Origin: Dama dama
Taxonomy: Eukaryota; Chordata; Mammalia; Artiodactyla; Cervidae
NCBI RefSeq assembly: GCF_033118175.1
Contig: NC_083693.1
Location: 28,281,981 to 28,345,980, forward strand
Length of the DNA: 64,000 nucleotides
Direction of reading: 5' to 3'
Below the pieces are notes generated by a model that saw nothing but the letters and a program-made list of their open reading frames with translations, made no database searches and was not told the DNA's origin. The translations under genes and the position numbers were made by a program. Each line of letters starts with the position of its first letter. The first letter of the stretch is position 1. Of the stretch, positions 45,135 to 57,097 are shown piece by piece.

Positions 45135-47454
45135 AGCCCAAGATAGTAAAGGTTTTGTTGACTTGAAGATGAGGGTGACTAAAAATTAAAGCAGGGAAGC
45201 TAGGAATTCCCCCACTTCGCTACCCCAGAAATTGTCCTTTGATAGTATTACTTTACTCGTGGCATCTGCTATGTGTCTGTCCTCAAGACGCTTCCTCAGA
45301 TTTAGAAGCAAAAAGACTTTAACAAGACAAAAATCGATAGCCTGTTAGTTTAGCAGTTGGAGTGGAAATCAATTAAGTCAGCTGAGGAAAAAGAGAGTAA
45401 TAGGATCTCTTCAAAATTCAAATCCATAATTTTTAAAGGACAGGGAAAAAGCTGGACATCAATTTTTTAAATATAAAATAATGAGATGCTAGCAACTGGG
45501 TGGCTGCATATGAATTTGTTCAACTAATTTTTATTACAGTACTTAAGGGAATAATGCTGACCTCAACGATTAGTACTTTTGGACTGAGTACTTTTTTAGT
45601 CCTTTCATAGGACCCATCAGTTTAGAAAATTGTTCTATTTGATTAGCAATAAAGTACATATTTGCATACTTTTTTTTTAAGTGGGTAAACTTTAATCATA
45701 GTAAGTTTAACAAAATAACACAGCACTCTAGTTAAAGGCAAATGATACTGGAACGTTCCAACAGTTTAACATCTGCTCCCCTCTCCCCCGTCTTACCAAG
45801 TCTGGTAATGGGACTTAATTTGTTCAATTCACTGCCAGAGCCTTGCTTCTTTAGCCTTACTTTTTAATTACTGTGTCGTCTGTGCTGGAGCTAGAGAATC
45901 ACTCTGGCTTGATTCATCAGCTGATATCATATGAAACAGAGCTGGAAAAAGATGGAAATAGAGAGGTTACCAGTGACTCAGAAACTGAGCTTCCGAAAAT
46001 TTATTGAACAATCTGACTTACTAGAAGAACTTAAATATGACTTCAATGAAAAAGCTGAATTGAGACACACTGAGACACATGGGCCTTTTGCCTTTAACTA
46101 TTATAAAAATGTTCTGGAGAGGAATAGCAAGCGCTACTGGGCCCTTGGCCATTTGCCATTTATGAACTTTTGGAGAAAGTGTGCAAATTACAAAAAGTAT
46201 ATATCCCACCAGAGGCTGATAAGGAACCAAGAAGCTTCTTTTTCATGAGTGAGAGAGCATTATCAAATCATCATTCTGCTCTTCTTGTCCTCCTTCAAGA
46301 CCACGGGGTCTTTAGAGCTGGTCAGTGGAGTCAGCAGGCAATAATACATCATGGTCTCCAACATGGAAGTCAGATACCATGTATTCAAATGGCACTGCAG
46401 GTACATTATGATGTAATTGTGCTAAACCCCATGACAATTTTGTGGACCAGCAGACAGGAAAAGAGTGGAAAGAACTCTTAACACAAAATGTTGAGTTCTC
46501 TTCCAGAAAAATGGTTCAGACAGAGAGCTTCTTCTCTCTCCAGGAGTCTCTCCAATGTATTCCAAAAAGATGCAACAACACCCTTGAAGAACACATGGTT
46601 TATATTTGGGATTACTTCATTTCAAAGACTGAAGGCAAGGATGTTGCCTTCATTGTACATGGTTATGGAGGCTTGGTTTTTATGGACTTGCTTGTTCATA
46701 AAAAGTGGGACGTGATGAGCAAAGTATACGCCGTTGCACTTATTGACTCTGAACATCATCACATAGGACACCAGTTGGGAAGTGATGTCCAGTTATTAGA
46801 ATGGATAAAGCAGCACTGCCGTGAATGGGTGACAAGTCCAAAGCCTTTGGATAAACCTGCAACAACCATTTTGAAAAAGGAGTTTCCTACAGTTTCTGCT
46901 GGTACAGAAAAACACAACTTAGCCCCTTCCTCTAGCCTTCAGTCTATTTTTAAATACTTTAGAAAACCTTTGAAAGCCAAAACAGCTATTAATTTTTCTT
47001 GAGTGTCCATAGTGACTAGAAGCTCCACAAAAAGAAAGCAAAGTGCTTAAGTTACTTTTTTTGTCATCTAAGATTGTTTTGTCCTACTGAAACTTTGCTA
47101 ATGTAGATGCTAGAAGAGAAGAACACTTCCAACTGGTATGCAGTGTTATGTTCTGACTTCAAGTCTGATTTGTTGAGTTTTTTTAAGTAAATATGTTTTG
47201 CAAATATGTTCTGTAGCCTACTGGTGAACCAGGAAGTCAGTACCGTCATTAATATTTTACAATATTAGTCAAAGTAGTGCTGTTAGAGGATCTTCTTAGG
47301 AAAAGATTTCATATGGTTTAATAGAATGACACCAAAACTGTAATTGATAGAAATTAAATATTAAGTAAATCTTTGACTTCTGTATTATTGATGCTATATT
47401 AAAATTATAAATGAAAATAAAATTAAGTATCATAAAGTTAAAAAAAAAACAACA
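45135..47454 (+). pseudogene. ARB2B: Processed pseudogene of an ARB2B/FAM172B-like gene
   Basis: Intronless retrocopy with about 0.8 kb of 5' sequence, a decayed coding region (about 45931-47002), a 3' UTR, AATAAA near 47417-47422 and an A-rich tail at about 47440-47459, flanked by an exact 11-bp duplication. Translation shows ARB2/FAM172 family landmarks: a YDFNEKAELRHTET block, EPRSFFFMSERALSN, FRAGQWSQQAIIHHGL, an alpha/beta-hydrolase-like HGYGGLVFMDLL, and SAGTEKHNL near the end. The frame shifts at about 46.15 kb and again at about 46.44 kb, so no full protein can be made. The divergence from what I recall of ARB2A favours ARB2B (FAM172B) as parent; this assignment is less certain than the family. 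AT-rich composition contrasts with the GC-richer MYADM genes. Confidence 0.85.
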
Positions 47455-47465
47455 AAAAACTGCAG

Positions 47466-48664
47466 GTCCTGTCTCGGCAGGGAGAAGAGCATGACCCTGC
47501 CAGTCTTAAAAGTGATGTTAGCCTGGAGTTTTTCCTTTTGATTCTTTTCTGGTCAGAAGGCCAAAAATTACTGGATGACCCTATTAAAGAAAAAGTTTCT
47601 CTTCAAGTTTTCTTGGGCAGAGGGTTTATACAAGGTGGAGGCTGCTGCTTCCATTGTCAAAGGAATTGCACTGCTTGAGTGTGAGGTGACACCCCACATG
47701 CGTTTCTCTGTGTCAGTTGCTTTCTGCTGCTTTCTGCTTCTCTGGGACTCAGGCGTAATATGATCTAGATCAATGTACATAATCTTAAAAATTTCCCGGA
47801 AGTTTGGATTCCCATCCGCCCCTGCTATCAAACATAAAAATAAGCTGGGTCCCTTTTCCCACATTTACAATGTTCTTTTCAATTTCAATTTAAACAGGAA
47901 ATAAAAGAAATTTTAAAAACTACCCTAATCAAATCCACATACTTTAATTGCTCCAAATTTGCCTAGAGCTCAAAAGATTCCTAGTCAATTCCCACCCTCA
48001 CCCAAACCTAGGTTTCTGGAAGCCCCTCCCACTGACTCCCCACCCCAACTTGGACCGGAGCCTGGGGGTTGCAGCCGACCTGTGACAAAAGGTGTTGGGC
48101 CCTACCCCAGTGCCCACATTCTGTCCCTTAGCTCTTAAAGGGGCCATGACAACACCTGGATGCCTCTCTAGAAAGGTGTGTACTTGGGTGCATGCTCAGT
48201 GCATGCGTGCATGTGTGTGTGTGTGTGTGCTCATTGCTCCCCTGCGTTGAGATCAGCAGCCCTTTACAGTAACTGGTGGCTTGGAAGGTACCTTAAGTCT
48301 CCTGTTCTGTGTCACAAAGCCTCACCAGGGCCAGAGGGGCCAGGAAACAGACCTGTGGGGGAGGGGCAGGACCCCCGCTGCTGCCACTCACTCTTGTCCT
48401 GGGATGGATCAAGTGATCGGCACCAGCGGCCTTTGTTGGATTGGGGAAAATCATACAAAGGAATGAAATAAAATTCATAATTTAAAACAGATAAGAAAAA
48501 TTTAAACAAAAATTTTCTCTGCTGGTTTTGACCGCTTCCCTCCCCTCTAGCATACATTGTGCATTTGCATTATGTGTAAACCAGTCCTCCCAAGGGCAGA
48601 AATACCTGCTCCACCATAAAGGTTAATTTTTTAAATAACTTCTTAGAAGATAATGCTGTCTACA
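47466..48664 (+). repeat. 3' duplicon of copy 6, resumed
   Basis: Continues the 'ctgcaggtcctgtctcggca' and 'agtgatgttagcctgg' blocks that follow the other copies (22.2 and 5.0 kb). A short (GT)n run lies at about 48211-48228. No gene; it is interrupted by the mariner at 48667. Confidence 0.75.
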
Positions 48665-48666
48665 TA

Positions 48667-50084
48667 TTAGGTCAGTGCAAACACAATCACAGTTTCAGAC
48701 CATGAATTTTAAATCATTATAACTAGGCTCAAACACATCTTTATTAATCAAAATAGTAACCATTACAATCAATGTATTTTTGCCAATGAGAAATAAGCTT
48801 GTTTATTCCTATAGCATAAAAATCCGTGCTTCAGGATACAACAAATTCTTGGAAAGCATTTTCTGCCTCCTGCTGGTTATGGAAGTGTGTTTTCTGCAAA
48901 AAGTTGTCGAGGTGCTTGAAGAGGTGTTAGTCAGTTGGCAAGAGGTCAGGTGAACATGGCGAATGAAGCAAAACTTGCTCACAATTTGTTCAACTTTTGA
49001 AGCGTTGCTTGTGCGACGTGCAGTCGGGTGTTGCTGTGAAGAATTGGGTCCTCTTTGTTAACCAATGCCAGCCGCAGACATTGCAGTTTTGGGTGTATCT
49101 CATTGATTTGCTGAGCGTACTTCTTAGATGTATTGTGTTTGCCGGGATTCAGAAAGTTGTAGTGGATCAGACAGGCAGCAGACCACCAAACAGTGACCAT
49201 GACCTTTTTTTGGTACACGTTTGGCTTTAGGAAGTGCTTTGGAGCTTCTTCTCAGTCAAACCACGGAGCTGGTCATTGCTGGTTGTCATATACAATCCAC
49301 TTTAAGAAAACAATGTTTATTTTTAATTGAAAGATAATTGCTTTACAATATTGTGTTGCTTCCTGCCATACATCAGTAATGAATCTGCCACAGGTGTACT
49401 TATGACCCCTCCCTCTTCAACATCCCTCCCACTTCCCCTACAATCCACTTGTTGCATGCCACAATCTGATTGAGAAACAGTGCTGTGTTGCATAGAATAA
49501 GAGAAGAAGACTTTTCAGATAGATGATTTTTTTGATTTTTGGTCAGTTCATGAGGCATCCAGTTATAGAGCTTTTTCACCTTTCCAATATCTTCAAATGG
49601 CAATTGACCTTAGAAGGGTTGATATCGAGTTCTTCAGAAACTTCTTGTACATTTGTAAGAGGATCAGTTTCAATTATGGCTCTCAATTGTCATCGTCAAC
49701 TTTTGATGGCCGGCCACTATGCTCCTCGTCTTCAAGGCTCTTGTCTCCTTTGCAAAACTTCTTGAACCATCTCTGCACTGTATGTCAGCGATTCCTGGGG
49801 CAAATGTGTTGTTGATGTTGCAAGTTGTCTTCACTGCTTTAAGACCCATTTTGAACTCAAATAAGAAAATCACTTGAATTTGCTTTTTGTCTAATAGCAT
49901 TTCCATATTCTAAAATAAATATAAAATAAACAGCAAGTAGTAAGTCATTAGCAAAAAAACATAAAATGAGAAATGTGCAATTAAAATGATATTTAGCATA
50001 ACCACATTTATTTAGAATGTATTCCAATACCAAATGGCAAATTTCAATAATGCAAAAACCGTAGTTATATTTGTACCAACCTGA
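48667..50084 (-). mobile_element. Mariner DNA transposon (inactive), interrupted by an L1 fragment
   Basis: Terminal inverted repeats TTAGGTCAGTGCAAA (left) and the complement of 'ttgtaccaacctga' (right), flanked by TA on both sides (48665-48666 and 50085-50086). About 1.27 kb without the nested insert, the usual mariner length. The transposase is on the minus strand: the N-terminus at about 49900 reads MLLDKKQIQVIFLFEFKMG, and further on KVMVTVWWSAACLIHYNFLN, then LHSNTRLHVAQATLQKLN, where the second catalytic aspartate region (usually HDNARPH) is altered. Several frameshifts are present. Confidence 0.9.
49303..49438 (-). mobile_element. L1 3'-end fragment nested in the mariner
   Basis: About 136 bp with a T-rich left side, containing 'aaagataattgctttacaat' and the 'cccctccctcttcaacatcc' tract of bovine L1 3' ends. 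It is flanked by an exact 12-bp duplication 'tacaatccactt' (49291-49302 and 49439-49450). It splits the transposase frame. Confidence 0.8.
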
Positions 50085-50097
50085 TACTTATGACCAG

Positions 50098-50308
50098 CTT
50101 CCCAGGTGGCACTAGTGGTAAAGAATCCATCTGCCAATGCAGGAGATATGACACGTGGGTTCGATCCCTGGGTTGGGAAGATCCCCTGGAAGGGGCATGA
50201 CAACACACTCCAGTATTCTTGCCTGGAGAATCCCATGGACAGAGAAACCTGGAGGCCTACAGTCCATAGGCTCACACAGAGTCGGACATGACTGAAGCGG
50301 CTTAACAC
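50098..50308 (+). repeat. Bov-tA SINE beside the mariner
   Basis: Plus-strand SINE from 'cttcccaggtggcactagtg' to 'cggacatgactgaagcggc', a few bases past the mariner end; private to this unit. Confidence 0.92.
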
Positions 50309-51250
50309 ACATGTAGTACAATACTTAGGGGCAGATTAATGTCACTACCTTTATTACTTGTCTTCCACCTATTTTTATAAGATTCTTGTTTCTTGCATTA
50401 ACAGTTCTGTGATTGTGTCTGTGATGAAATTTAATGACGACTAGGCTGCTTGAAATTATTCATATAATAGTCAGCTCTATAAGATCCATGACTGTAACCT
50501 TGTGACCCTAGACATGGGAAGGAGCAAAAAATGGAAACCATTTCCCGGAGCCGACAGACTAGTAGGACAGGTGCTCCAGAGGCTTTTGGCTGCTGTTTGC
50601 CAGGACTGGGTGCGTAACAGCACACTGAGTGGTCTATCAACAGGCTTGTCTTCCGACCGGGGAACGAGCATTCCTAGCACCCTGGGACAAATCAGTCAAA
50701 ATGCGCCTCTGAAAATGGGTAATAAGAGAGAGATGGAGGGGAATGTGTAGCAAAGGATGTTGCCCAAACCCAGTTCTACAGGCATGAAGTCATTAGTTAC
50801 TGCAGTCACCTATGATCCACCATGAAATGGGTTCAGTGCGAATATCAGGATGAGGCATTTTGTGCTCTGAGAAAACTTGCAGAACCAGCCCTCTGGTCAA
50901 TATTTTCTGGCGAAATTTTTATGAACCCAGTTTCTCACATCTTCCCACACTTAGAAAAGCACTAAAACCATTAACTAAGATATCTCTTCCTCCTGCATGA
51001 AGTTACCTTCTTACCAAGCTGTGTGCTGGTTGCATGTCCCCCTCTCCCCAAGTCACACACACATTAAAGTCTCCAGTCTTACCTCCTCAGAACAGTTCTC
51101 AGAGCTTCCTGAGAGACTGTCTCCCCAGTTATAATCATCAGGTTGGCTCGAATAAATTCTCAGTTTCTTTCTTAGATTGACTATTGATTAATTTTTTATC
51201 CACAAGAGCAACTACACGCTGACCTCCACATGTCTCCTTGCTCAGCACGT
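50309..51250 (+). repeat. 3' duplicon of copy 6, last part
   Basis: Matches 23.5-24.33 and 38.3-39.17 kb, including the LTR-like stretch at about 50483-51203. No gene. Confidence 0.72.
50483..51203 (+). mobile_element. LTR-like repeat shared by four 3' duplicons
   Basis: Stretch of about 0.7 kb seen also at about 6425-7100, 23644-24313 and 38446-39150. It starts near TGTAA and ends near 'tatccaca', with an AATAAA-type signal (at 7043-7048 in the first copy) about 60 bases before the end. The layout suggests an old solo LTR inserted before the units multiplied. I could not find a target-site duplication. Confidence 0.4.
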
Positions 51251-53313
51251 TGAGAACAGGGCTCTTCAGTGAATCCAGGTGCTAACACTCTGTCCTGGGT
51301 CCCTGGTGCCACAAGCCCTGCAGAGGGGCCCAAACTCTCAGCTCCATCCCCCGCTTCCTACACATCCCCGCTCCCCAGACAAGCCAACCCCCACTCCTCA
51401 GGCTGGGGCTCGGGCTCTCTCCTTCCTGGGCCCCTCTCCCGTCTCCTCCACTAAGACACACCCTTCACCCTCCACTCGGAACTGGTGTCCTGCCTGCCCC
51501 CCGTCCTCCGTCCCTGCTCAGGACACCTGCCTCCCCTCTGTGGACATGCCCCGCGGGTGTGCTGATGGTCAGGTCGTGGGTCTCCCTTTCTTCATCTGAG
51601 AGTTTGATAACCATGGGCCAGGCCTCGCTCACCTGGGTCCTCAGCCTCTGGTCCAGGCTGGCCCAGAGCAGGTGCCTCGTAAACATCTACTGAGCTGGAA
51701 GGGCCCACGTGTGGCCGCAGCTCCTAGTGTCCAGCCCGCCTCCCTGGGCCCCTCTACCTGGGTGAGCTCCCAGCCCCCAGCATGTGCCTGTACTTGCCCG
51801 GAGTTTTGGAAGGCCTGCTAGTTTGAGCTCAGGGTCCCTCTCACTTTTTGAACCCTCCCCCACCCTATTGCATATCTGCCATTTTGCTCTCTGAGGGGAA
51901 ATCCAGCAGCTTCTCTATAAGTGAACATCTGGTTACATCTCTGCACGGCTTCCCACTGAGTCCCAGATGCTTAATATGGTTCCCAAGGGTGGGATGGCCT
52001 TTCCTTGCCAGAGTCTGCGCTCTCTCTCTCATAAACATTTCTCTCTCCCATAAACATTGCTCACTCCTCCCATCCCTGGATTGTCCTGTGAGAATTACCC
52101 CTCCCCCAACAAAGCCCTCATTCAGGAGCCCCTCATTCCCTGAGGGTGCATATTCCAGACCACAATCAGCTCTTAAGAGTTTGATCCAAATGTTAGAGAA
52201 TCTAGCAGCACTCCACCTTCCCCAAAGGTTTAAATAGTTACCTTCTGAGGGTCCTGTGATGGTGGTCCCAAAACTCCTGAATCACAGCAGGAAAAGGGGA
52301 CCATGAAGGTGACTGTGGGCATCACTGTCAGGACTCAGACTCCTTGGTCTGCCTCCAGAGGACTCTCTCGTCTATCTGGGAACCTCTGGCATTTGTGGGG
52401 AGGAACCACAAGGGGGAGCCCTAAGTATGAGCCCAGGATTCTGCTCACCCACACCTGAAGGGAAGGTAGTGCAGGAATCACCTGACTTACTTCTCCAAGT
52501 CGGCTTCCTACCCTGAGGTCCAGGGGTCCACTAATGTCCTGGAATAGGTTCTAGGAGTTCTACAAGAGCCCTGTAACTAAATGCAACATTTCCAATGTAT
52601 GTGAATGCGTATTCCTGGGACAATCATATAGTCAAAGGGATTTACACGCAGAAAATATTAAAGAGTCTCTGTGTGGTTCCTGTGTAACTCCAAAGAAGTA
52701 GGCTCTGCCAATGTTCCTAAACCAAACTGAGTAAGTGAGGGAGCATGGACTTGAGATCTCTCCAGATTGCCCGTCTCGGGCAGTGATCTTTCTTGGCATC
52801 AGGAGAAGTAGGTTCAGAAAGATCTGGTACCCTCTCTGAGCATTTAACTTCCCCAGCTTGTCTCCTTCCCAAACCACAGCATCAGAGAATTCCTTAGTGG
52901 AGGGACCTCTTTAGAACTTTAGTTAATCTCTCTGTATTATACCCCAGCCTGGGGCTCATCCATTATTTCCCAGAGAGAGCTCTGTACAGTACTCCTCAAA
53001 ATGCAGTTTGTGGAATAGTACCAGTTGCAAACTGTTCCTGGTCCACAATGAGATAAGTACGCACAGTGAGTGAACATGTACAAACTTTTATAGTAATTTG
53101 ACACTGTCCAAAGATCCAGGGGTATGACCAGGACCAGACAATGGGGCCTGGAGTTTAAGTTTGGTGTTGGAGTTTGTGCTGACGGTCCAACTGCAGTGGC
53201 AGGACAGACACGACCCAGATGAGGGAGGCTGGGCCAGCAAATCAATGCACTGCCTCTTTCATCGAGAATGTCTTGCCAAACACAAAAAATTAACTTTGCA
53301 AAACTAAATAGCC
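51251..53313. other. Intergenic DNA without recognised genes
   Basis: Not part of the MYADM duplicon as far as I can see. The 51.27-51.6 kb part is C-rich and proline-coding on the plus strand, with no domain. Parts of 51.85-52.3 and 52.5-53.1 kb look like old degenerate repeats (L2- or MER-like), not firmly assigned. Confidence 0.5.
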
Positions 53314-54495
53314 GGCTTCAGTTCAGTTCAGTCATTCAGTGGTGTCCGACTCTTTGCGACCCCATGGACTGCAGCATACCAGGCCTCCCTATCCATCACC
53401 AACTCCTGGAGCTTGCTCAGATTCACATCCATCAAGTCAGTGATGCCATCCAACCATCTCATTCTGTTGTCCCCTTCTCCTCCTGCCTTCAACCTTTCCA
53501 AGGAGTCAGTTCTCCTCATCAGGTGCCCAAAGTGTTGGAGTTTCAGCCTCAGCATCAGTCCTTCCAATGAATATTCAGGATTGATTTCCTTTAGGATTGA
53601 CTGGTTTGATCTCCTTGCAGTCCAAGTGACTCCTAGGAGTCTTCTCCAGCACCACAGTTCAAAAGCATCAATTCTTTGGCGCTTAGCTTTGTGGTCCAAC
53701 TCTCACATCCATACACGCCAACTGGAAAAACCATAGCTTTGATTAGACAGACCTTTGTTGGCAAAGTAATGTCTCTGCTTTTTAATATGCTGTCTAGGTT
53801 GGTCATAGCTTTTCTTCCAAGGAACAAGCATCTTTTAATTTCATGGCTGCAGTCACCATCTGCAGTGATTTTGGAGCCCCCCAAAATAAAGCCAGCCACT
53901 GTTTCCATTTTTCCCCCATCTATTTGCCATGATGATGGGACCAGATGTCATGATCTTAACTTTTTGAATGTTGAGTTTTAAGCCAGCTTTTTCACTCTCC
54001 TCTTTCACTTTCATCAAGAGGCTCTTTAGTTCTTCTTCACTTTCTGCCATAAGGGTGGTGTCGCTTGCATGTCTGCAGTTATTGATATTCTCCTGGCAAT
54101 CTTGATTCCAGCTTGTGCTTCATCCAGTCTGGCATTTCACATGATGTATTCTGCATAAAGTTAAATAAGCAAGGTGACAATACACAGCCTTGATGTACTC
54201 CTTTCCCAATTTGGAACCAGTCTGTTGTTCCATGTCTAGTTCTAACTGTTGCTTTTTGACCTGCATACAGATTTCTCAGGAGGCAGGTCAGGTGGTCTGG
54301 TATTCCCATCTCTTTAAGAATTTTCCCGTTTGTTGTGATCCACACAGTCAAAGGCTTTAGCATTAGTCAATGAAGCAGAAGTAGATATTCTTCTGGAATT
54401 CTCTTGCTTTTTGTATGATTCAGCAGATGTTGGCAATTTGATCTCTGGTTCCTCTGCCTTTTCTAAATTCAGCTTGAACATCTGGAATAGTCAGA
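53314..54495 (-). mobile_element. BovB (RTE) fragment, longest in the window
   Basis: Minus-strand BovB of about 1.18 kb, 3' end at 53314 ('cagttcagttcagtcattca'). The coding traces reach further upstream than the others: GIPDHLTCLLRNLYAGQ, the reverse-transcriptase block QGCVLSPCLFNF (about 54.18-54.16 kb), KSLLMKVKEESEKAGLKLNI and VYGCESWTTK. Frameshifts separate them, so it is dead. Confidence 0.9.
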
Positions 54496-55829
54496 TAGTG
54501 AAGAGTTAAAATGGGTGAATTATAGAAAGACTAATGCATTACTGTCCTTTATTATGTGATAATATTCCAGCTAATTGTCTACAACTATTGTTTTATACAA
54601 AGTTAGAATGTATTAAGGGAAGGTCCTGTAAAAATATTCAAACAATAGAACAAACTCGTGGAGATTCTGCAAGTTACGTTTGGTCCCAACTTTTTAAACA
54701 TGTCAAATGGACAATCAGATTTGCTTATTTATCTTACATCATCAGATTTTTAATGACTTTAATACTTACCTTCTGTTAAAAGAAATACTATGTTTTTATT
54801 AGATTTTTTTCATGTTACATCATTTTATTAAATTAGCCATTCTATGAATGTATTAGATTAATCTTCCTGAAACATTATTTTTATTCATTTTAAGCAGTTA
54901 CAGTATGCCGGTTTTATTTATTTATTATTATTATTTTTTAATTGTCAGGACCATGCAACATGTGGAATCTCGTTGCTTGAGCAGGGACTGAACCTGTGCC
55001 CTGTGCATTGGAAGTGCACAGTCTTAACCACTGCACCACCAGGGGGGTCCACTGAAACTATTTAAAGTCATGTCATTACCCTTCTCAAAAATCTCAAACT
55101 TCTTTTAAAAGATAAAACTCAAACTTCTCCTTGTGGCAATTTAGATCCTCTTCAGTTGGCGTTGACTTGTATTTTCTGCCTTATTGCTCATTGTTTCTTA
55201 AAAAATAATCATTGCATTGTTTCAGGTGTGTAGTGATTTCTCATTGAGGTTATACCTTGCATTTTCCTCACTATTAATGAGTTTGAGTATTTTTTTAAAT
55301 GTGTTTACCTACCATTTAGTTATCAGTCTTTATAAAATATTTCAGCCTATTTTTGCAATCAAACTATGCCATTTGAACTACATGACTTATTTCTTATATG
55401 AACTCTCATTTTTCCAACATAGCACAACTATCAGTTGACACAATTTATACACATTTCCAAAAGAGCACAATTGGTGATTAAGTGAATTTAGTGCATCTAA
55501 ATAATTTATCTCTTACATTAATTTTCATTTTTGTAAAACAGTAACCATTCTTGTAGACCCAGATCCTGGAGCAAGACTTAAATTTGTATAGAGGATAAAA
55601 TACCAAATGAAAATTTTGTTGTTAGAATTCTATAATATATAAAGAAATATTTTAAAAAAGCTCCCATTTAAGTCAGTAAGATACACTAAAACTTCTTAAG
55701 AAGTTTGGCCCATTTTTGGGGGGGGTTGTTTGCCTATTTATTATTAAGTTGCAAAATTTCTTTCTATATTCCAGATAACAGAAATTAAAAATATAAACCT
55801 TGTCATATTTTTAAAAGTTTCCAGAAAAG
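54496..55829. other. AT-rich intergenic DNA
   Basis: AT-rich, with short hydrophobic open frames typical of T-rich sequence and no known domain. It contains a CHR-type SINE at 54905-55052. It is not shared with other units, so it is probably inserted or single-copy DNA. Confidence 0.5.
54905..55052 (-). repeat. CHR-type SINE
   Basis: Minus strand, with a T-rich left tail and the head 'ccactgcaccaccagggggg'. Same family as 42047-42207. Confidence 0.8.
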
Positions 55830-56547
55830 CTTGCCCCACTCTTGCTCTGGAGTATGGTGGTCACAAGGATCCCAGGTCATATCCTGGGTCCCCTAGTGTC
55901 TGAGACTCACAGCGGAGGATCCATTGACCTAGAGAAGGGTGGTCAGTGGAAACGCCCACAAGAGGCACGAGGGAAGAAAATAAGTAATGTGGATGGAGAG
56001 GACTAAGGTCCTTGGAGACAACCATCTGAACCTGTCAGGGGCGGTGGAAAAGCAAGATGCCCTGTGAATGACATAGCTCATGTTTACAAAGTAGGAAAAA
56101 AGTCTACAGGTACCCCATACACACACGTGTGTGTGTGTGTGTGTACACACATATCTATATATGATTTCAGAGTATGTGAAATGTGCTGAAGTCTGTATGT
56201 GAGGTTGAGGACACGGATGCTCTCTGGATGAAGGAGTGGACACTTCTGTGAGTAGACAGGAAGCCTGGCCAAGCCCAAGAAGGGAAACTGGAACATGTAA
56301 GATAGTTATAGACCAGTTTTATGTCAATGACACATGAGAATAAGAAAAATATAGAAAACTAAACAGAGATGAGAATGGAAAGCAATATAGAGCATGTAAC
56401 AGCTACTCAACACCAGCCACCCAACCGTGTTATCTATCGCCGAGGGAACCCAGCCTAGTGACACCAGATCTTTTGAGTCTTCTAAGGGAGGTAGAAATCT
56501 GCATTTTCATGTGAAATTAAAGTTCTGTACAGCAACCAAACATGCTG
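55830..56547 (+). repeat. Far-upstream duplicon of copy 7
   Basis: Inverted match to about 17.1-17.7 kb between copies 2 and 3. It contains a (GT)n microsatellite at about 56127-56147 inside a palindromic acacacgtgtgt context. No gene. Confidence 0.65.
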
Positions 56548-57097
56548 TTGTTGTTCAGTCACTAAGTCATGTCTAACTCTTTGTGACCCCATGAACTGCA
56601 GCATGCCAGGCTTCCCTGTCCATCATAGTTTTCCAGAATTTGCTCAAACTCATATCCATTAAGTCAGTGATGCCATCCAACCATCTCATCCTCTGTCATC
56701 CCCTTCTACTGCCCTCAATATTTCCCAGCATCACAGTCTTTTCCAGTGAGTTGACTCTATGCATCGGATGGCCAAAGTATTGAAGCTTCAGCTTCAACAT
56801 CCTTCCTTCCAATGGATATTCAGGTTTATTTCCTTTAGGATTGACTGTTTTGCTCTCCTTGCTGTCCAGGGGACTCTCAAGAGTTTTCTGCAGCACCACA
56901 GTTCGAAAGCATCAGTTCTTCGGTGCTCAGCTTTCTTTATGGTCCAACTCTCACATCCGTACATGACTACTGGAAAAGCCATAGCTTTGATATACAGGCC
57001 TTTGTCAGCAAAGTAATGTCTCTGCTTTTTAATACACTGTCTAGGTTTGTCATAGCTTTCCTTCCAAGGAGCAAGCATCTTTTAATTTCATGACTGT
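56548..57097 (-). mobile_element. BovB (RTE) 3' fragment
   Basis: Minus-strand BovB fragment; coding traces VVMYGCESWTIKKAEHRRT, DAFELWCCRKLLRVPWTARR and LKLKLQYFGHPM. 5'-truncated and frameshifted. Confidence 0.9.

Noticed and set aside
46442..47002. 186-residue open frame with HGYGGLVFMDLL, considered as a working hydrolase-like gene
   Set aside because: It is only the last part of a retrocopy with two upstream frameshifts, so it is better called a processed pseudogene.
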